In this document: positions 33,270-42,001 of the stretch, piece after piece | Layout: every line of letters begins with the position of its first letter | How positions within the stretch are numbered: the first letter of the stretch is position 1 | Origin: CAIMUX01 sp964473865 | GTDB lineage: Bacteria; Eisenbacteria; RBG-16-71-46; CAIMUX01 | Direction of reading: 5' to 3' | DNA length: 64,000 nt | NCBI GenBank assembly: GCA_964473865.1 | Contig: CAYYQN010000004.1 | Coordinates: 100,403 to 164,402, forward strand | Translations under genes and position numbers: made by a program | The notes under the pieces: model-generated | Databases searched by the model: none | What the model was told of the DNA's origin: nothing | What the model saw: only the letters and a program-made list of their open reading frames with translations

Positions 33270-34544
33270 ATGGGCCGGATCTGGGTCGTCGTCCGCCAGG
33301 AATACCTGATGAAGGTGCGGACGCGGGCGTTTCTGTTCGGGACCTTCGTCGTGCCGCTGCTCTTTGCCGCCATGGGGGTGCTTCCGGCCTACTTCATGAG
33401 CAAGAGCGTGGAGCAGCCGGGGACCTATGCCGTGGTCGACGAGAGCGGAGTCCTCCTGGAACCGCTGATTCGAGCGCTCGACGACAGCACCAAGACCGGG
33501 GAGCGGCTCTTCACCCTGGTGGCGGAGCCCACTCTGGGGCGCACGCGCGAGGCGCTGGAGCGCGAGCTGGGCACCCGGGTCGCGGCCGGCGAGCTCGCCG
33601 GATTCCTCCTCGTGCCCGCCAATGCCGTCGAGGATGGCGAGGTTGCATTCGGGGCCACCAGCGTTTCGGACTTCCAGCGCAACGAAAAGATCCACGCCTC
33701 GGTCAACGAGGCGGTGCGCGAGGTGCGCGTTTCCCGCACCCGGCTCGACCCGGTCGAGGTGAAGGCGGTGTTGAAGACCGTTCCCTTCTCCACCTTCAAG
33801 GTGGGAGAGAGGGGCGAGGTGAAGAAGGACTCCGGAACCACCTTCATGGTGGCCTACGCCATCGGGATCTGCCTCTACATGGTGCTGGCCATCTACGGAG
33901 GCATGATGTTGCGGGCCGCCCTGGAGGAGAAGACCTCCCGCTCCGCCGAGGTGATGGTGGCGACCATTCGCGCCTCGACCTTGATGGCGGGGAAGATCAT
34001 CGGGATCGGCCTGGTCGGTCTGACCCAGGTCGCGATCTGGGCGTTCGTCGTGGTTCTCTTCTCTTCCGGTTCGGCTTCGTTCCTCTCCCCGGCGGCCCGG
34101 GAGGTCATCGGGGAGATCGGATTCACCCCCGTGATGGGGCTATTCTTCGCCGTCTACTTCATTCTCGGATTCCTCTTCTATGCCGCCTTGTTCGGCGCCG
34201 TGGGCGCCATGGTGAGCAGCGAGTCGGAGGCGCAGCAGGCCCAGTGGCCGGTAATGGTGCCGCTGTTCATCTCCTTCATGTTCATGTTCATGGCGCTGCG
34301 TGACCCGAACGCGCCTCTGGTGCGGGTCATTTCCCTGATTCCCTTCTTCTCTCCGATCATGATGGCGGTGCGCATCTGCGTGGTGACCCCGCCGTGGTGG
34401 GAGATCGCGCTGTCCCTGATCCTGCTGCTCGCCTTCATCTGGTGCTCCATGTGGATCGCGGGGCGGATCTTCCGGGTCGGGCTTCTCATGTACGGCAAGA
34501 GGCCGACGCTGCCGGAACTGGTGAAGTGGGTCCGCTTCGGTTAA
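33270..34544 (+). CDS. ABC exporter permease subunit (NatB-like)
   Basis: 424 aa from the ATG at 33270, with GAGGAGG upstream inside the ATPase gene end. One membrane segment (about 20-40) is followed by a large outer domain of about 140 residues and then five or six segments. The layout is that of ABC-2 permeases such as NatB (VVRQEYLMKVRTRAFLFGT start; SRSAEVMVATIRASTLMAGKI coupling helix). It pairs with the ATPase just upstream. The next gene overlaps its end by 19 bases, so all three are probably one operon. Confidence 0.9.
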   Translation: MGRIWVVVRQEYLMKVRTRAFLFGTFVVPLLFAAMGVLPAYFMSKSVEQPGTYAVVDESGVLLEPLIRALDDSTKTGERLFTLVAEPTLGRTREALERELGTRVAAGELAGFLLVPANAVEDGEVAFGATSVSDFQRNEKIHASVNEAVREVRVSRTRLDPVEVKAVLKTVPFSTFKVGERGEVKKDSGTTFMVAYAIGICLYMVLAIYGGMMLRAALEEKTSRSAEVMVATIRASTLMAGKIIGIGLVGLTQVAIWAFVVVLFSSGSASFLSPAAREVIGEIGFTPVMGLFFAVYFILGFLFYAALFGAVGAMVSSESEAQQAQWPVMVPLFISFMFMFMALRDPNAPLVRVISLIPFFSPIMMAVRICVVTPPWWEIALSLILLLAFIWCSMWIAGRIFRVGLLMYGKRPTLPELVKWVRFG

Positions 34545-36694
34545 GCGGAGCGGGGCGGCCGGCGCGGGGCCCCCTGCTGGCCTCTCTCATCCTGCTGGCC
34601 GGGGTGGTGGTATTCTGTGCCGCCACCCGCTGGGGACGGATGTATCCCAAGATGGTGGTGAGCTCGTGGCGGGTCTGGTCCCACGGGCACCGGCTCGCCG
34701 CCGCGGACCGCCGCCTCCGCTTCTACGACGAGACCTATCCGATTCTTCTCCAGCTGAAGGATTCGATCCCGCCGCAGTCGGTGGTGATCCTCCCGCCGCG
34801 CGGTTTCGTGAAGGCCCAGGTGGCCACGCGCCGGCCGCCGGGCGAGGACCTGGTGCCGCTGCTGGGCTGCGCCTCCTCCGCCTATGGGGTGATCTACCCC
34901 CGCATTCCAGTCCCCTTCGATGACGACTCGCCCTGGAAGAAGGACGCGACCCACCTTCTGGCCTGGGACTGGTGGGGGCTCGACCTGATCGATGCGACCA
35001 TCCCGCGCACGGAGGAGAACCGGGTGCGGCTCTTCGAGGCGCCCGGTGACGCCGGGGTCGCACCGCCGCCGCTGCCGCGCATCTGGCGGCTGCCGGCAGA
35101 CGACCACTCCGGGCCGGACCGCTGGATCACGCCGGGACTGCTGCTGGGCCTGTTGGTGCTCTGGGCGCTGGGGGATGGAACCTACCGACTCCTGGGCCGG
35201 GTGCGCCTGCGCCCGCCGGCGCCGGCGTCGGCCGAAGGCCTGGCCTGGCGCATGCTCCTGGCCCCGGCGATCGTACCGTGGATCGTGGTCTTGTACGACC
35301 TGGCGGGAGTCCCGTTCACGCGCGTGTCGATGGTCGTGGCGGCGGCGGCGTTGCTGGCCGCGGGTCTCGCGGTGACGCCGCCTGCGCGCTGGGCCGCCCG
35401 GCGGAGATCTGGAAGCGTCGCACGCGCCGCGCCGTCGCGACCGGTCGAGAACCCGGACGCGGCTGTCTCCGTCGACCGATCGTCCGAGTCGGCTCTCCCC
35501 GCTCCCGCGGCGGCGGTTCGCGCCTCCGGATCGGGTTCCATCCTCGGCTCTCCGGCGGCCCTCGTCCTGGGGTTGGCCGCCGGGTCCATCGTCCTCCTCG
35601 GCCTCGTGCAGCTTGCGATCCTCCCGGAGCGGAACTACGACGCCCTGGTCGGCTACGACCTGGTGGGGAAGATCCTGGCCGCCGAGGGCAGGCTCCGGTC
35701 GTCGATCTTCGACCGGATTGTGTACAACCCCCAGGCCGTGTACCCTCCGTTTACCTCCGCGAACAACGGATACGGTTACCTCTTCCACGAGGCGGTGCCG
35801 CACCTGTGGGTGTCGTGGCTGGTGGGAGCATTTCTCCTGGCGTTCGCGCTCTGGGTCCGACGGCGGACCGGCTCGGGCACGCTCGCGGCGCTGGCCGCCT
35901 TCCTCGTTCTGCTGCCGCAGGCGCTCTTGACGCAAGGGACGACCGAGGCCCGGCCCGACCTGCCGAGCATGGTCTACACCGTGTTTGCCGCGCTGGCCAT
36001 CATCGACCTGAGAGGCCGGCGCGGCGGCTATGGCCCACCTGCGATGCTGCTCTTGGTGGCGGCCACGGCGCGCACCGAGAACGTTGTCTTCGGCGTGGCG
36101 CTGGCGATCGCCTGTCTCCTGGTGCGTCCGGTCCCCCCCGCGCGCGGTAGAGCGGCCTGGATGGTGGCGGCCCCGCTGGCGTTCTTTCTCTTCTGGAATC
36201 TCTTCTTCGTGAAGAGCCTGATCGGCTATGACCCGGCGGCGCACTTTCGCCCGCTCGACTTCGCGCCGGAGCGGATCGCGGAAATCGTGGGACGGGCCTT
36301 TTCCATCATCGCCTGGCCGCAAGTCTTCGGCGAGTTCATCGTCGTGGTGGTGGCGGCTCCCGTGGGCTGGCTCGGGTGGCGATTCGCGAGACGGCGCGGG
36401 CCATCGTTCGTCTCCGCCGCGACTCGCCGGGCCCGCGGCGCGGCCGATCCGGCCGAGGATCTTCCCGGGATGCTGCTGCTTCTGGCGGGACTCATGTTCG
36501 TCTGCTATCTCCCGTTCTTCTATACTTGGGATCCGGAGTTGAACCCGCTGTGGAGCATGCGCGATACTTTCAAGCGCGGCTTCTTCCGGTTCATACCCCT
36601 GCTGCTGGTCGCCCTCCTGGCGCTGCCGCCAGTCGCAGAGTGGTTGCATCGTTGTGACGGCCGGGCGAGCGCGGATACGCCGCGCCCCCAGTAG
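34526..36694 (+). CDS. Polytopic membrane protein, GT-C glycosyltransferase-like
   Basis: 722 aa if translation starts at the GTG at 34526, which overlaps the permease gene by 19 bases; the frame stays open further upstream but there is no better start. The sequence has a membrane segment near residue 20, an outer region of about 170 residues, and then roughly ten further membrane segments (RWITPGLLLGLLVLWALG, AIVPWIVVLYDLAG). A stretch resembling the GT-C first-loop area is GYLFHEAVPHLWVSWLVG, followed by TTEARPDLPSMVYTVFAALA. A Pro/Arg/Ala-rich insert near residue 300 is low complexity. I do not recognise a defined family; lipid-linked sugar transfer is the best guess. Confidence 0.7.
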   Translation: MGPLRLSGAGRPARGPLLASLILLAGVVVFCAATRWGRMYPKMVVSSWRVWSHGHRLAAADRRLRFYDETYPILLQLKDSIPPQSVVILPPRGFVKAQVATRRPPGEDLVPLLGCASSAYGVIYPRIPVPFDDDSPWKKDATHLLAWDWWGLDLIDATIPRTEENRVRLFEAPGDAGVAPPPLPRIWRLPADDHSGPDRWITPGLLLGLLVLWALGDGTYRLLGRVRLRPPAPASAEGLAWRMLLAPAIVPWIVVLYDLAGVPFTRVSMVVAAAALLAAGLAVTPPARWAARRRSGSVARAAPSRPVENPDAAVSVDRSSESALPAPAAAVRASGSGSILGSPAALVLGLAAGSIVLLGLVQLAILPERNYDALVGYDLVGKILAAEGRLRSSIFDRIVYNPQAVYPPFTSANNGYGYLFHEAVPHLWVSWLVGAFLLAFALWVRRRTGSGTLAALAAFLVLLPQALLTQGTTEARPDLPSMVYTVFAALAIIDLRGRRGGYGPPAMLLLVAATARTENVVFGVALAIACLLVRPVPPARGRAAWMVAAPLAFFLFWNLFFVKSLIGYDPAAHFRPLDFAPERIAEIVGRAFSIIAWPQVFGEFIVVVVAAPVGWLGWRFARRRGPSFVSAATRRARGAADPAEDLPGMLLLLAGLMFVCYLPFFYTWDPELNPLWSMRDTFKRGFFRFIPLLLVALLALPPVAEWLHRCDGRASADTPRPQ

Positions 36695-36919
36695 GGTGCC
36701 GCCGGAGCCGGTCGCCCGCACGGCTGGTCGGCCGAGGGGTTCGGGCGGCGATCGGTCGGCTGCCTCGTTGTGCCCGATCGACGATGCGCCTGGGCATTGA
36801 CTTCGTCCTCGCGCCTCGCCGCCGGCCGATCGGCGCTCCGGCCCGGGCGGTCGGGGTCTTTCGGCGTCCTGCTCGGGATGGCCCCGCCCGATGGGCGGCG
36901 GCCTCGGGAGGGAAAGAAG

Positions 36920-37504
36920 ATGTTTCGCGATCTTGTGCTCCGCAACCGGAGCTATCGGCGGTTTCGCGAGGAGCGCCCGGTCCGGCTCACCGAGTTGCGA
37001 GAGTGGGTGGATCTGGCGAGATACTGCGCGTCGGGCGCAAACCTGCAGCCGCTGCGCTACGTCCTGGTGGCTGATCGAGAAGTGAATGACCGGGTCTTCC
37101 CGTGCCTCTCCTGGGCGGGATACCTGCCCGACTGGCACGGTCCGCAACCCGGGGAGCGTCCCGCCGCCTATGTCGTGATTCTCCACGACCCCGCGGTGAA
37201 GGAGAGTGGCCCCGGACACGACGCGGGCATCGCCGCGCAGACGATTCTGCTCGCGGCGGCCGAGCGAGGCCTCGGTGGCTGCATGATCGGCTCCATCGAT
37301 CGCGACCGGCTCCGGAGGGAGCTTGCCATTGACCCGAACCTCGACATCGTCCTGGTGCTGGCGCTCGGAGAGCCGGTGGAGAGAGTAGTCATCGAGGACT
37401 TGAACGGCGACGGGGACATCCGCTACTGGCGAGATGAGTCGGGCCTGCACCACGTGCCCAAGCGGACGCTCAGCCGGCTGGTGGCGGGCGAGTTCGGAGA
37501 TTGA
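36920..37504 (+). CDS. Nitroreductase family protein
   Basis: 194 aa from the ATG at 36920, with GGGAGGGA upstream. RNRSYRRFREERPV is the FMN phosphate loop, and ARYCASGANLQPLRYVLV binds the flavin; AAERGLGGCMIGS and VLVLALGEPVE complete the fold. It is a short family member of about 190 residues. Nitroreductase-fold proteins reduce nitro groups, quinones or enones with NAD(P)H, or dehalogenate and act in corrinoid pathways, so the substrate is open. It ends 13 bases before the convergent DUF362 gene. Confidence 0.9.
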   Translation: MFRDLVLRNRSYRRFREERPVRLTELREWVDLARYCASGANLQPLRYVLVADREVNDRVFPCLSWAGYLPDWHGPQPGERPAAYVVILHDPAVKESGPGHDAGIAAQTILLAAAERGLGGCMIGSIDRDRLRRELAIDPNLDIVLVLALGEPVERVVIEDLNGDGDIRYWRDESGLHHVPKRTLSRLVAGEFGD

Positions 37505-37517
37505 CTGTCGCGGGCCG

Positions 37518-38645
37518 TTACCCGCTCGCCGGATCGTCGGGGCGAGCCAATGTGCCCTTCTTCTCATACTCCGCGAAGAGCCGCCCCCAGGTCGTCTCTC
37601 GCTTCCAACGCGCGAAGACCCGACGGTCCTTTACCGGCCAGCGGAAGTAATCGTGATAGCTCTCGGATCCGAGGATGAAGACGTTGACCAGCGGGGTGCG
37701 GAAGAAGAAGTTCTGGATCGTCTTCAGGGGGCTGAACCAGAGGAGATCGCCCACCCGCGAGGCGAGGTTGTCGCCGACCTTGAAGCCCCACGACTCGCCC
37801 GAGATGTCGTCCCCGACGATCTCGATGTCACGCGGATCGCCGACGCCGAGACGGTCCTCGTGCGCCTTGCCGATGTACTCGATCGACAGCGGGTCGAACC
37901 CCATCATCTTCGCCGCGATCGCGTCGATCGCCACCTGGTCGGCCGAGGCCAGCAGGTAGTTCTTGACCACCGGGAACATGGTGCGGGGTCCGGGGCCGTT
38001 GCCCGCCGTCGTCCCGTCCATGATGGCGAAGATGCCGGAATGGATCTCCTTCTGGATCGCCAGCAGATCCACCAGGGTTTCGTGGATCCAGGAGTGGGTG
38101 TAGTGCCGCTTGGTGTTGAGGAGTCCCCCGAACGCGTTCTTCATCGCCCCGGTGGTGGTCGTGTAGATGTGGCACTTCACGGTGGGCAGATGGATGATGC
38201 CCCGCCCCATGAAGTAGTCAGGCACCGTGATCCCCTCGGGGTAGATCTGGTGCAGGACCCGCATCCGGGCCCGGGGGCGGTAGACCACCCACTTCATGTC
38301 CTCGTCCTTGAAGTTGTAGAGCACCGGAACCCGGTAGGCTTTGAAGATCGGCAGGTACCCGTTCAGGTCCTCTCCTTTGAAGGCGTTGGTCACCACTGTC
38401 TTGTTCTGAACGCAGGCGACATCGGCGTAGCCGGCGCGACGCAGGGCCCGCACCGTTCCCTCCAACTGCCAGGGGGTGGTGTTGGCCCCGGGGAAGGGAA
38501 AGTGCCAGGAGATGTTGTCCTTCAGGATGACCGTTGACTTCGGATCGAGCGCCGCAGAGAGACCGGCCAGTCCGGCCAGCCTCTCCACATCCTCGAGGAT
38601 CGTTTCCGGTCGGACACGGAGGGCCGCGACGCGGGACTTCGACAT
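37518..38645 (-). CDS. DUF362 domain protein
   Basis: 375 aa. The DUF362 core is seen in VILKDNISWHFPFPGANTTP, GTVRALRRAGYADVACVQNK, IHLPTVKCHIYTTTTGAMKN and SADQVAIDAIAAKMMGF. In many members this domain is joined to a ferredoxin-like 4Fe-4S segment; I see no CxxCxxC motif here. The domain is widespread in anaerobes but its reaction is not known. AAAGGAG lies about eleven bases before the ATG. The aldolase gene lies just upstream on the same strand, 20 bases away, so the two are co-transcribed. Confidence 0.9.
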   Translation of the reverse strand: MSKSRVAALRVRPETILEDVERLAGLAGLSAALDPKSTVILKDNISWHFPFPGANTTPWQLEGTVRALRRAGYADVACVQNKTVVTNAFKGEDLNGYLPIFKAYRVPVLYNFKDEDMKWVVYRPRARMRVLHQIYPEGITVPDYFMGRGIIHLPTVKCHIYTTTTGAMKNAFGGLLNTKRHYTHSWIHETLVDLLAIQKEIHSGIFAIMDGTTAGNGPGPRTMFPVVKNYLLASADQVAIDAIAAKMMGFDPLSIEYIGKAHEDRLGVGDPRDIEIVGDDISGESWGFKVGDNLASRVGDLLWFSPLKTIQNFFFRTPLVNVFILGSESYHDYFRWPVKDRRVFARWKRETTWGRLFAEYEKKGTLARPDDPASG

Positions 38646-38665
38646 CGGCTGGCGGCTCCTTTCGT

Positions 38666-39688
38666 TCAGCGACCCATGCGGTGGTAGCGGCGCGCCATGT
38701 CTTCGAGGGAGACTTTCGGGACTTTGGGAGCGAATCCGGCCTGGCCAAAGGCGACCATGCGCGCCTCGCAGACCAGTTGCATCGCCGATCGGGCCGGCTT
38801 GAGATAGCTCCGCGGGTCGAACTCGTCCGGCTTCTCGAAGAAGACCTTGCGGATCGCGCCGGTGATGGCCAGCCGGTTGTCGGTGTCCACGTTGATCTTG
38901 CGCACTCCGTGGCGGATTCCCTCCTGGATCTCCTCCACCGGGACGCCGAAGGTGGGCGGGATCTTCCCGCCATAGGCGTTGATGATGTCGACGAGCTCCT
39001 TGGGCACGGAAGAGGATCCGTGCATGACCAGGTGGGTGTTCGGCAGGCGCCGGTGGATCTCCGCGATGATGTCCATCTTCAGCACCTCGCCGGTCGGCTT
39101 CTTCTTGAACTTGTAGGCGCCGTGGCTGGTGCCGATGGCCACGGCCATGGCGTCGAGTCCGGTCTCGGCGGCGAACTTCTCGGCCTGGGCCGGGTCGGTG
39201 AGGTGGGCCAGAGCGTCGCCCCCGGCGCCGTGCCCGTCCTCGATCCCGCCCAGGCAGCCGATCTCTCCCTCCACGGTGACACCCGCCTGGTGGGCGCGCT
39301 CCACGACTTCCTTCGTGACTCTCACGTTGTGCTCATAAGAGGACGGCGTCTTCCCGTCTTCGAGCAGCGAACCGTCCATCATCACGCTGGTGAAACCCTG
39401 TTCGATCGCGGAGAAGCAGGTCGCGGGCGAGTTGCCGTGATCGAGGTGCATCGCCACCGGAATCTGGGGGTGGAGCTCGGCGGCCGCCAGCATGAGGTGG
39501 CGGAGGTACGCGTCCTGCGAGTAGCTTCGCGCGCCACGGGAGGCCTGGATGATCACCGGAGATTCAGTCTTGACCGCCGCGGCCATGATCGCCTGAATCT
39601 GCTCCATGTTGTTGACGTTGAACGCCGCCACGCCGTAGCCATTCTCGGCCGCGTGGTCAAGCAGAGCGCGCATCGGTACGAGGGGCAT
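38666..39688 (-). CDS. fba: Class II fructose-bisphosphate aldolase
   Basis: 340 aa from the ATG at 39688, with AGGAGG eight bases upstream, which settles the start. It splits fructose 1,6-bisphosphate into two triose phosphates for glycolysis and gluconeogenesis. Zinc ligands and active-site parts are present: HLDHGNS, EGEIGCLGGIEDG, AIGTSHGAYKF, VMHGSSSVP and RKINVDTDNR. The length and the extended C-terminus suit the longer class IIB form. Its upstream 330 bases hold 17-bp spaced repeats that may be regulatory. The DUF362 gene follows 20 bases later. Confidence 0.95.
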   Translation of the reverse strand: MPLVPMRALLDHAAENGYGVAAFNVNNMEQIQAIMAAAVKTESPVIIQASRGARSYSQDAYLRHLMLAAAELHPQIPVAMHLDHGNSPATCFSAIEQGFTSVMMDGSLLEDGKTPSSYEHNVRVTKEVVERAHQAGVTVEGEIGCLGGIEDGHGAGGDALAHLTDPAQAEKFAAETGLDAMAVAIGTSHGAYKFKKKPTGEVLKMDIIAEIHRRLPNTHLVMHGSSSVPKELVDIINAYGGKIPPTFGVPVEEIQEGIRHGVRKINVDTDNRLAITGAIRKVFFEKPDEFDPRSYLKPARSAMQLVCEARMVAFGQAGFAPKVPKVSLEDMARRYHRMGR

Positions 39689-40018
39689 CGTCAATACCTC
39701 CTGGAAAGGGCCGCGGCTTGCTTGGCGGGGCCGGTTCTCCCCGAACCCCGGTCCCAGGACCATACCGAACCGGTCCAGTATCCCAAGAACTTTCAGGAAC
39801 GGCCGGGGAGGGGTCAACCGGCAGTTTCCGGTTCCCGGCAGTTTCTTGGATCCGGCAGACAGGGTAGTATCTGTCCCCGCCGGCCGGTGGCGGGCGGTGC
39901 AACCCCCTTCGGGCCCACCCCGTATCATGTCGAGGATCGCGAATCGGGGCCGGGGGGAAGGGAGATGCAGGCAGGGCGGCAGTCAGTTGCGCCGGTCGCC
40001 CGGAGAAGGGGTGGCACC
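39689..40018. other. Divergent intergenic region with 17-bp periodic repeats
   Basis: 330 bases between the aldolase and the four-repeat secreted protein. CCGGCAGTTTC occurs at 39818-39828 and 39835-39845, and CCGGCAG again at 39852-39858, a strict 17-base spacing. An inverted repeat, GACAG (39858-39862) with CTGTC (39871-39875), abuts the last copy. They could be operators for either gene. No coding frame is supported. Confidence 0.5.
39818..39868. repeat. Three 17-bp spaced direct repeats
   Basis: The shared core is CCGGCAG, extended to CCGGCAGTTTC in the first two copies; starts are at 39818, 39835 and 39852. The 17-base period places the copies about 1.6 helical turns apart, so bound proteins would not sit on one face. 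Confidence 0.6.
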
Positions 40019-41938
40019 ATGGACGTCAGCACGAAACCCGCACCGAAGAGGGCCGTCTCACCTGCGCTGCTGGCGTGTCTGGCGGCCTCCGCCATGAACC
40101 TGCTTCCTTCCTGTCCCGCCTCTGCCGCCCGTCCATCCGCCCAGGTGGCAGCCATCGACCAGATCACGGGCCAGGGGCTGCGGCGCGAGCTCTTCACGTT
40201 GGACGCCCCCGCAGAGGTGCGGATTCGGGCCGAGGGACTCGCCGACCGCCAGGGGACCCGGTTCCTGGCGCACGGGTGGATCCTCGACCTCGCCTCGCGA
40301 CGCCCCGTCTGGGTGATGGATGCGACGAACGGCCAATGGGATGCCAAGACCAAGAACTGGAAGGTTGATGACCGGACGACCCTGCCGGCCGGGACCTACG
40401 CCCTCTACTACGCCGCCTACGGCGGATCCCTGCCGCTGGACAAGGAGATCCGCGTGCTCGGCCTGATCCTGGGCCGCCTCGAGTCCGATCTCGGTCCCGG
40501 TGTGAAGTGGAACCAGAAGGGCGAGCCTTCTCGTTGGGGAATCCGAGTGGACGGGCTGAGTCCCGGCTTCCGGCCCGGAAGGCCGCCTGCGGAGGCGCTG
40601 GAACCCGACCCGGGCGCTCTGATCCGCTGCTTCGACCTGCAGAATGACGCGCTGGAGCGGCGGCGCATCGACCTGACCCGGCCGGTCGACTTCCGGGTTC
40701 GCTTCACCGGCGAATACGACGGCCGCGTGCGCGCCTTCGCGGACGGAGCCTGGATCACCGACCTCTCCTCCTTCGAGAAAGTCTGGAGCCCGACCTACGA
40801 CGATACGGAGCCCGCCGGCGGTGACCCCAAGAACCGCAGCTTTCGCGGGATCATTCCGCTTGCCGCCGGCAGCTACGAGCTGACGGCGATCACGGACGGG
40901 AGTCACGCGGCGGACGAATGGAATGCCCCCCCGCCGTACGATCCGCAGGCCTGGGGCGTCTCCCTGAGCCCGGAGAATGAGGCCGACCGGGTCTACGTTC
41001 GCGTATCCGGTACCGCCGCCCTGCCCGAGCCGGTGTTGGCGATCCGTCAGGTCGGCGATGACGAGTTACGGCGCGAGCCGTTTGTGGTCGTTCGGCCGGT
41101 GCGTCTGCTGGTCACCGCGCTGGGCGAACGCTCCGGCAAAGGGGAGATGGCCGATTTTGCCTGGGTCGAGCGCACGACCGACTTGCAGCCGGTGTGGGAG
41201 ATGCGGGAGGAGGACACCGAGCCCGGCGGCGGTTCGGCCAAGAACCGCGTCGTGCAGTCGGTGATCGAGTTGCCCCCCGGAGCCTACGCCCTCTGCTACG
41301 CCAGCGACGACTCCCATTCCTACCCCGAGTGGAACTCCGAAGCGCCGCGCAACCCCGAATCCTGGGGCGTTAGCCTCGCCCCGATCGGGCCGGCCGATCC
41401 GAACAGCCCGCGGCTGGCCGTTCCTCTCGAGGCGCCCGAAGTGCCGTCGGTACCCTCGCCTCCAGGGAAGCCCGGCCGGCCGGGGCCACCGGCGCCGCCG
41501 GCCCCCGCCCCCGTGCTTCCGCTCTCGGCTGCGACCCTGGCGGGCCTGGTCCGTCCGGGCGATGCGCCGGATGCTCCCGTTACGATCTCCCTCACGCGAG
41601 TCGGCGACGACGAAGATCTCTCGCGCCGTTTTCGGGTCACCGCGAAGACGAAGTTCCACCTGGTGGCGCTTGGGGAGGGCACGGAAGACCCCTTGGCCGA
41701 CCGCGGATGGATTGAGGACGCGCGCACCGGGAAGGAGATCTGGAGCATGCGCTACCGCGACACGCAGCACGCCGGTGGCGCGCGCAAGAATCGGATCGAA
41801 CGAGCGGAGGTCACGTTGCCCAAGGGCGAGTACCGACTCCGATACCAGACCGACGATTCGCACGCCTTCGGCGACTGGAACGCGGCGCTTCCGTCCCAGC
41901 CACATCTGTGGGGGATCAGCCTCGTCGAAGTGAAGTAG
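40019..41938 (+). CDS. Exported protein with four copies of an uncharacterised domain
   Basis: 639 aa from the ATG at 40019 (MDVSTKPAPKRAV); an ATG at 39965 is also possible. A hydrophobic stretch ending SAARPS at about residue 38 looks like a signal peptide. Four copies of a domain of about 120-145 residues follow (near 45-190, 205-325, 338-455 and 515-637). Each shows a WI-x-D segment, a PVW or KVW motif, GG-xx-KNR, a YxLxY strand and, near the end, a DDSHxxxxWNxxxP-x-x-P-x-xWGI motif. A Pro-rich linker of about 40 residues precedes the fourth copy. I do not recognise the domain; a beta-sandwich is likely. It may be a surface or periplasmic binding protein. Confidence 0.8.
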   Translation: MDVSTKPAPKRAVSPALLACLAASAMNLLPSCPASAARPSAQVAAIDQITGQGLRRELFTLDAPAEVRIRAEGLADRQGTRFLAHGWILDLASRRPVWVMDATNGQWDAKTKNWKVDDRTTLPAGTYALYYAAYGGSLPLDKEIRVLGLILGRLESDLGPGVKWNQKGEPSRWGIRVDGLSPGFRPGRPPAEALEPDPGALIRCFDLQNDALERRRIDLTRPVDFRVRFTGEYDGRVRAFADGAWITDLSSFEKVWSPTYDDTEPAGGDPKNRSFRGIIPLAAGSYELTAITDGSHAADEWNAPPPYDPQAWGVSLSPENEADRVYVRVSGTAALPEPVLAIRQVGDDELRREPFVVVRPVRLLVTALGERSGKGEMADFAWVERTTDLQPVWEMREEDTEPGGGSAKNRVVQSVIELPPGAYALCYASDDSHSYPEWNSEAPRNPESWGVSLAPIGPADPNSPRLAVPLEAPEVPSVPSPPGKPGRPGPPAPPAPAPVLPLSAATLAGLVRPGDAPDAPVTISLTRVGDDEDLSRRFRVTAKTKFHLVALGEGTEDPLADRGWIEDARTGKEIWSMRYRDTQHAGGARKNRIERAEVTLPKGEYRLRYQTDDSHAFGDWNAALPSQPHLWGISLVEVK

Positions 41939-42001
41939 GGAGATTCGCGCCGCGTCCGCCGCCGGCCCCGGCCCCGGCCCCGCCGTTGCCCGGTAGCCTG
42001 G

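Noticed and set aside
37510..37525. Terminator GCGGG...CCCGC between nitroreductase and DUF362
   Set aside because: Only five base pairs and no T-run; too weak to list.
34541..37567. Minus-strand open frame of about 1000 codons opposite the GT-C-like protein and nitroreductase
   Set aside because: Same cause; Arg/Pro/Gly-rich composition and no domains, while the plus strand has clear membrane segments and a nitroreductase.
38534..40018. Extended N-terminus of the four-repeat protein reaching back over the aldolase gene
   Set aside because: The extension is antisense to the DUF362 and aldolase genes and lacks any signal; a signal peptide begins near the ATG at 40019.
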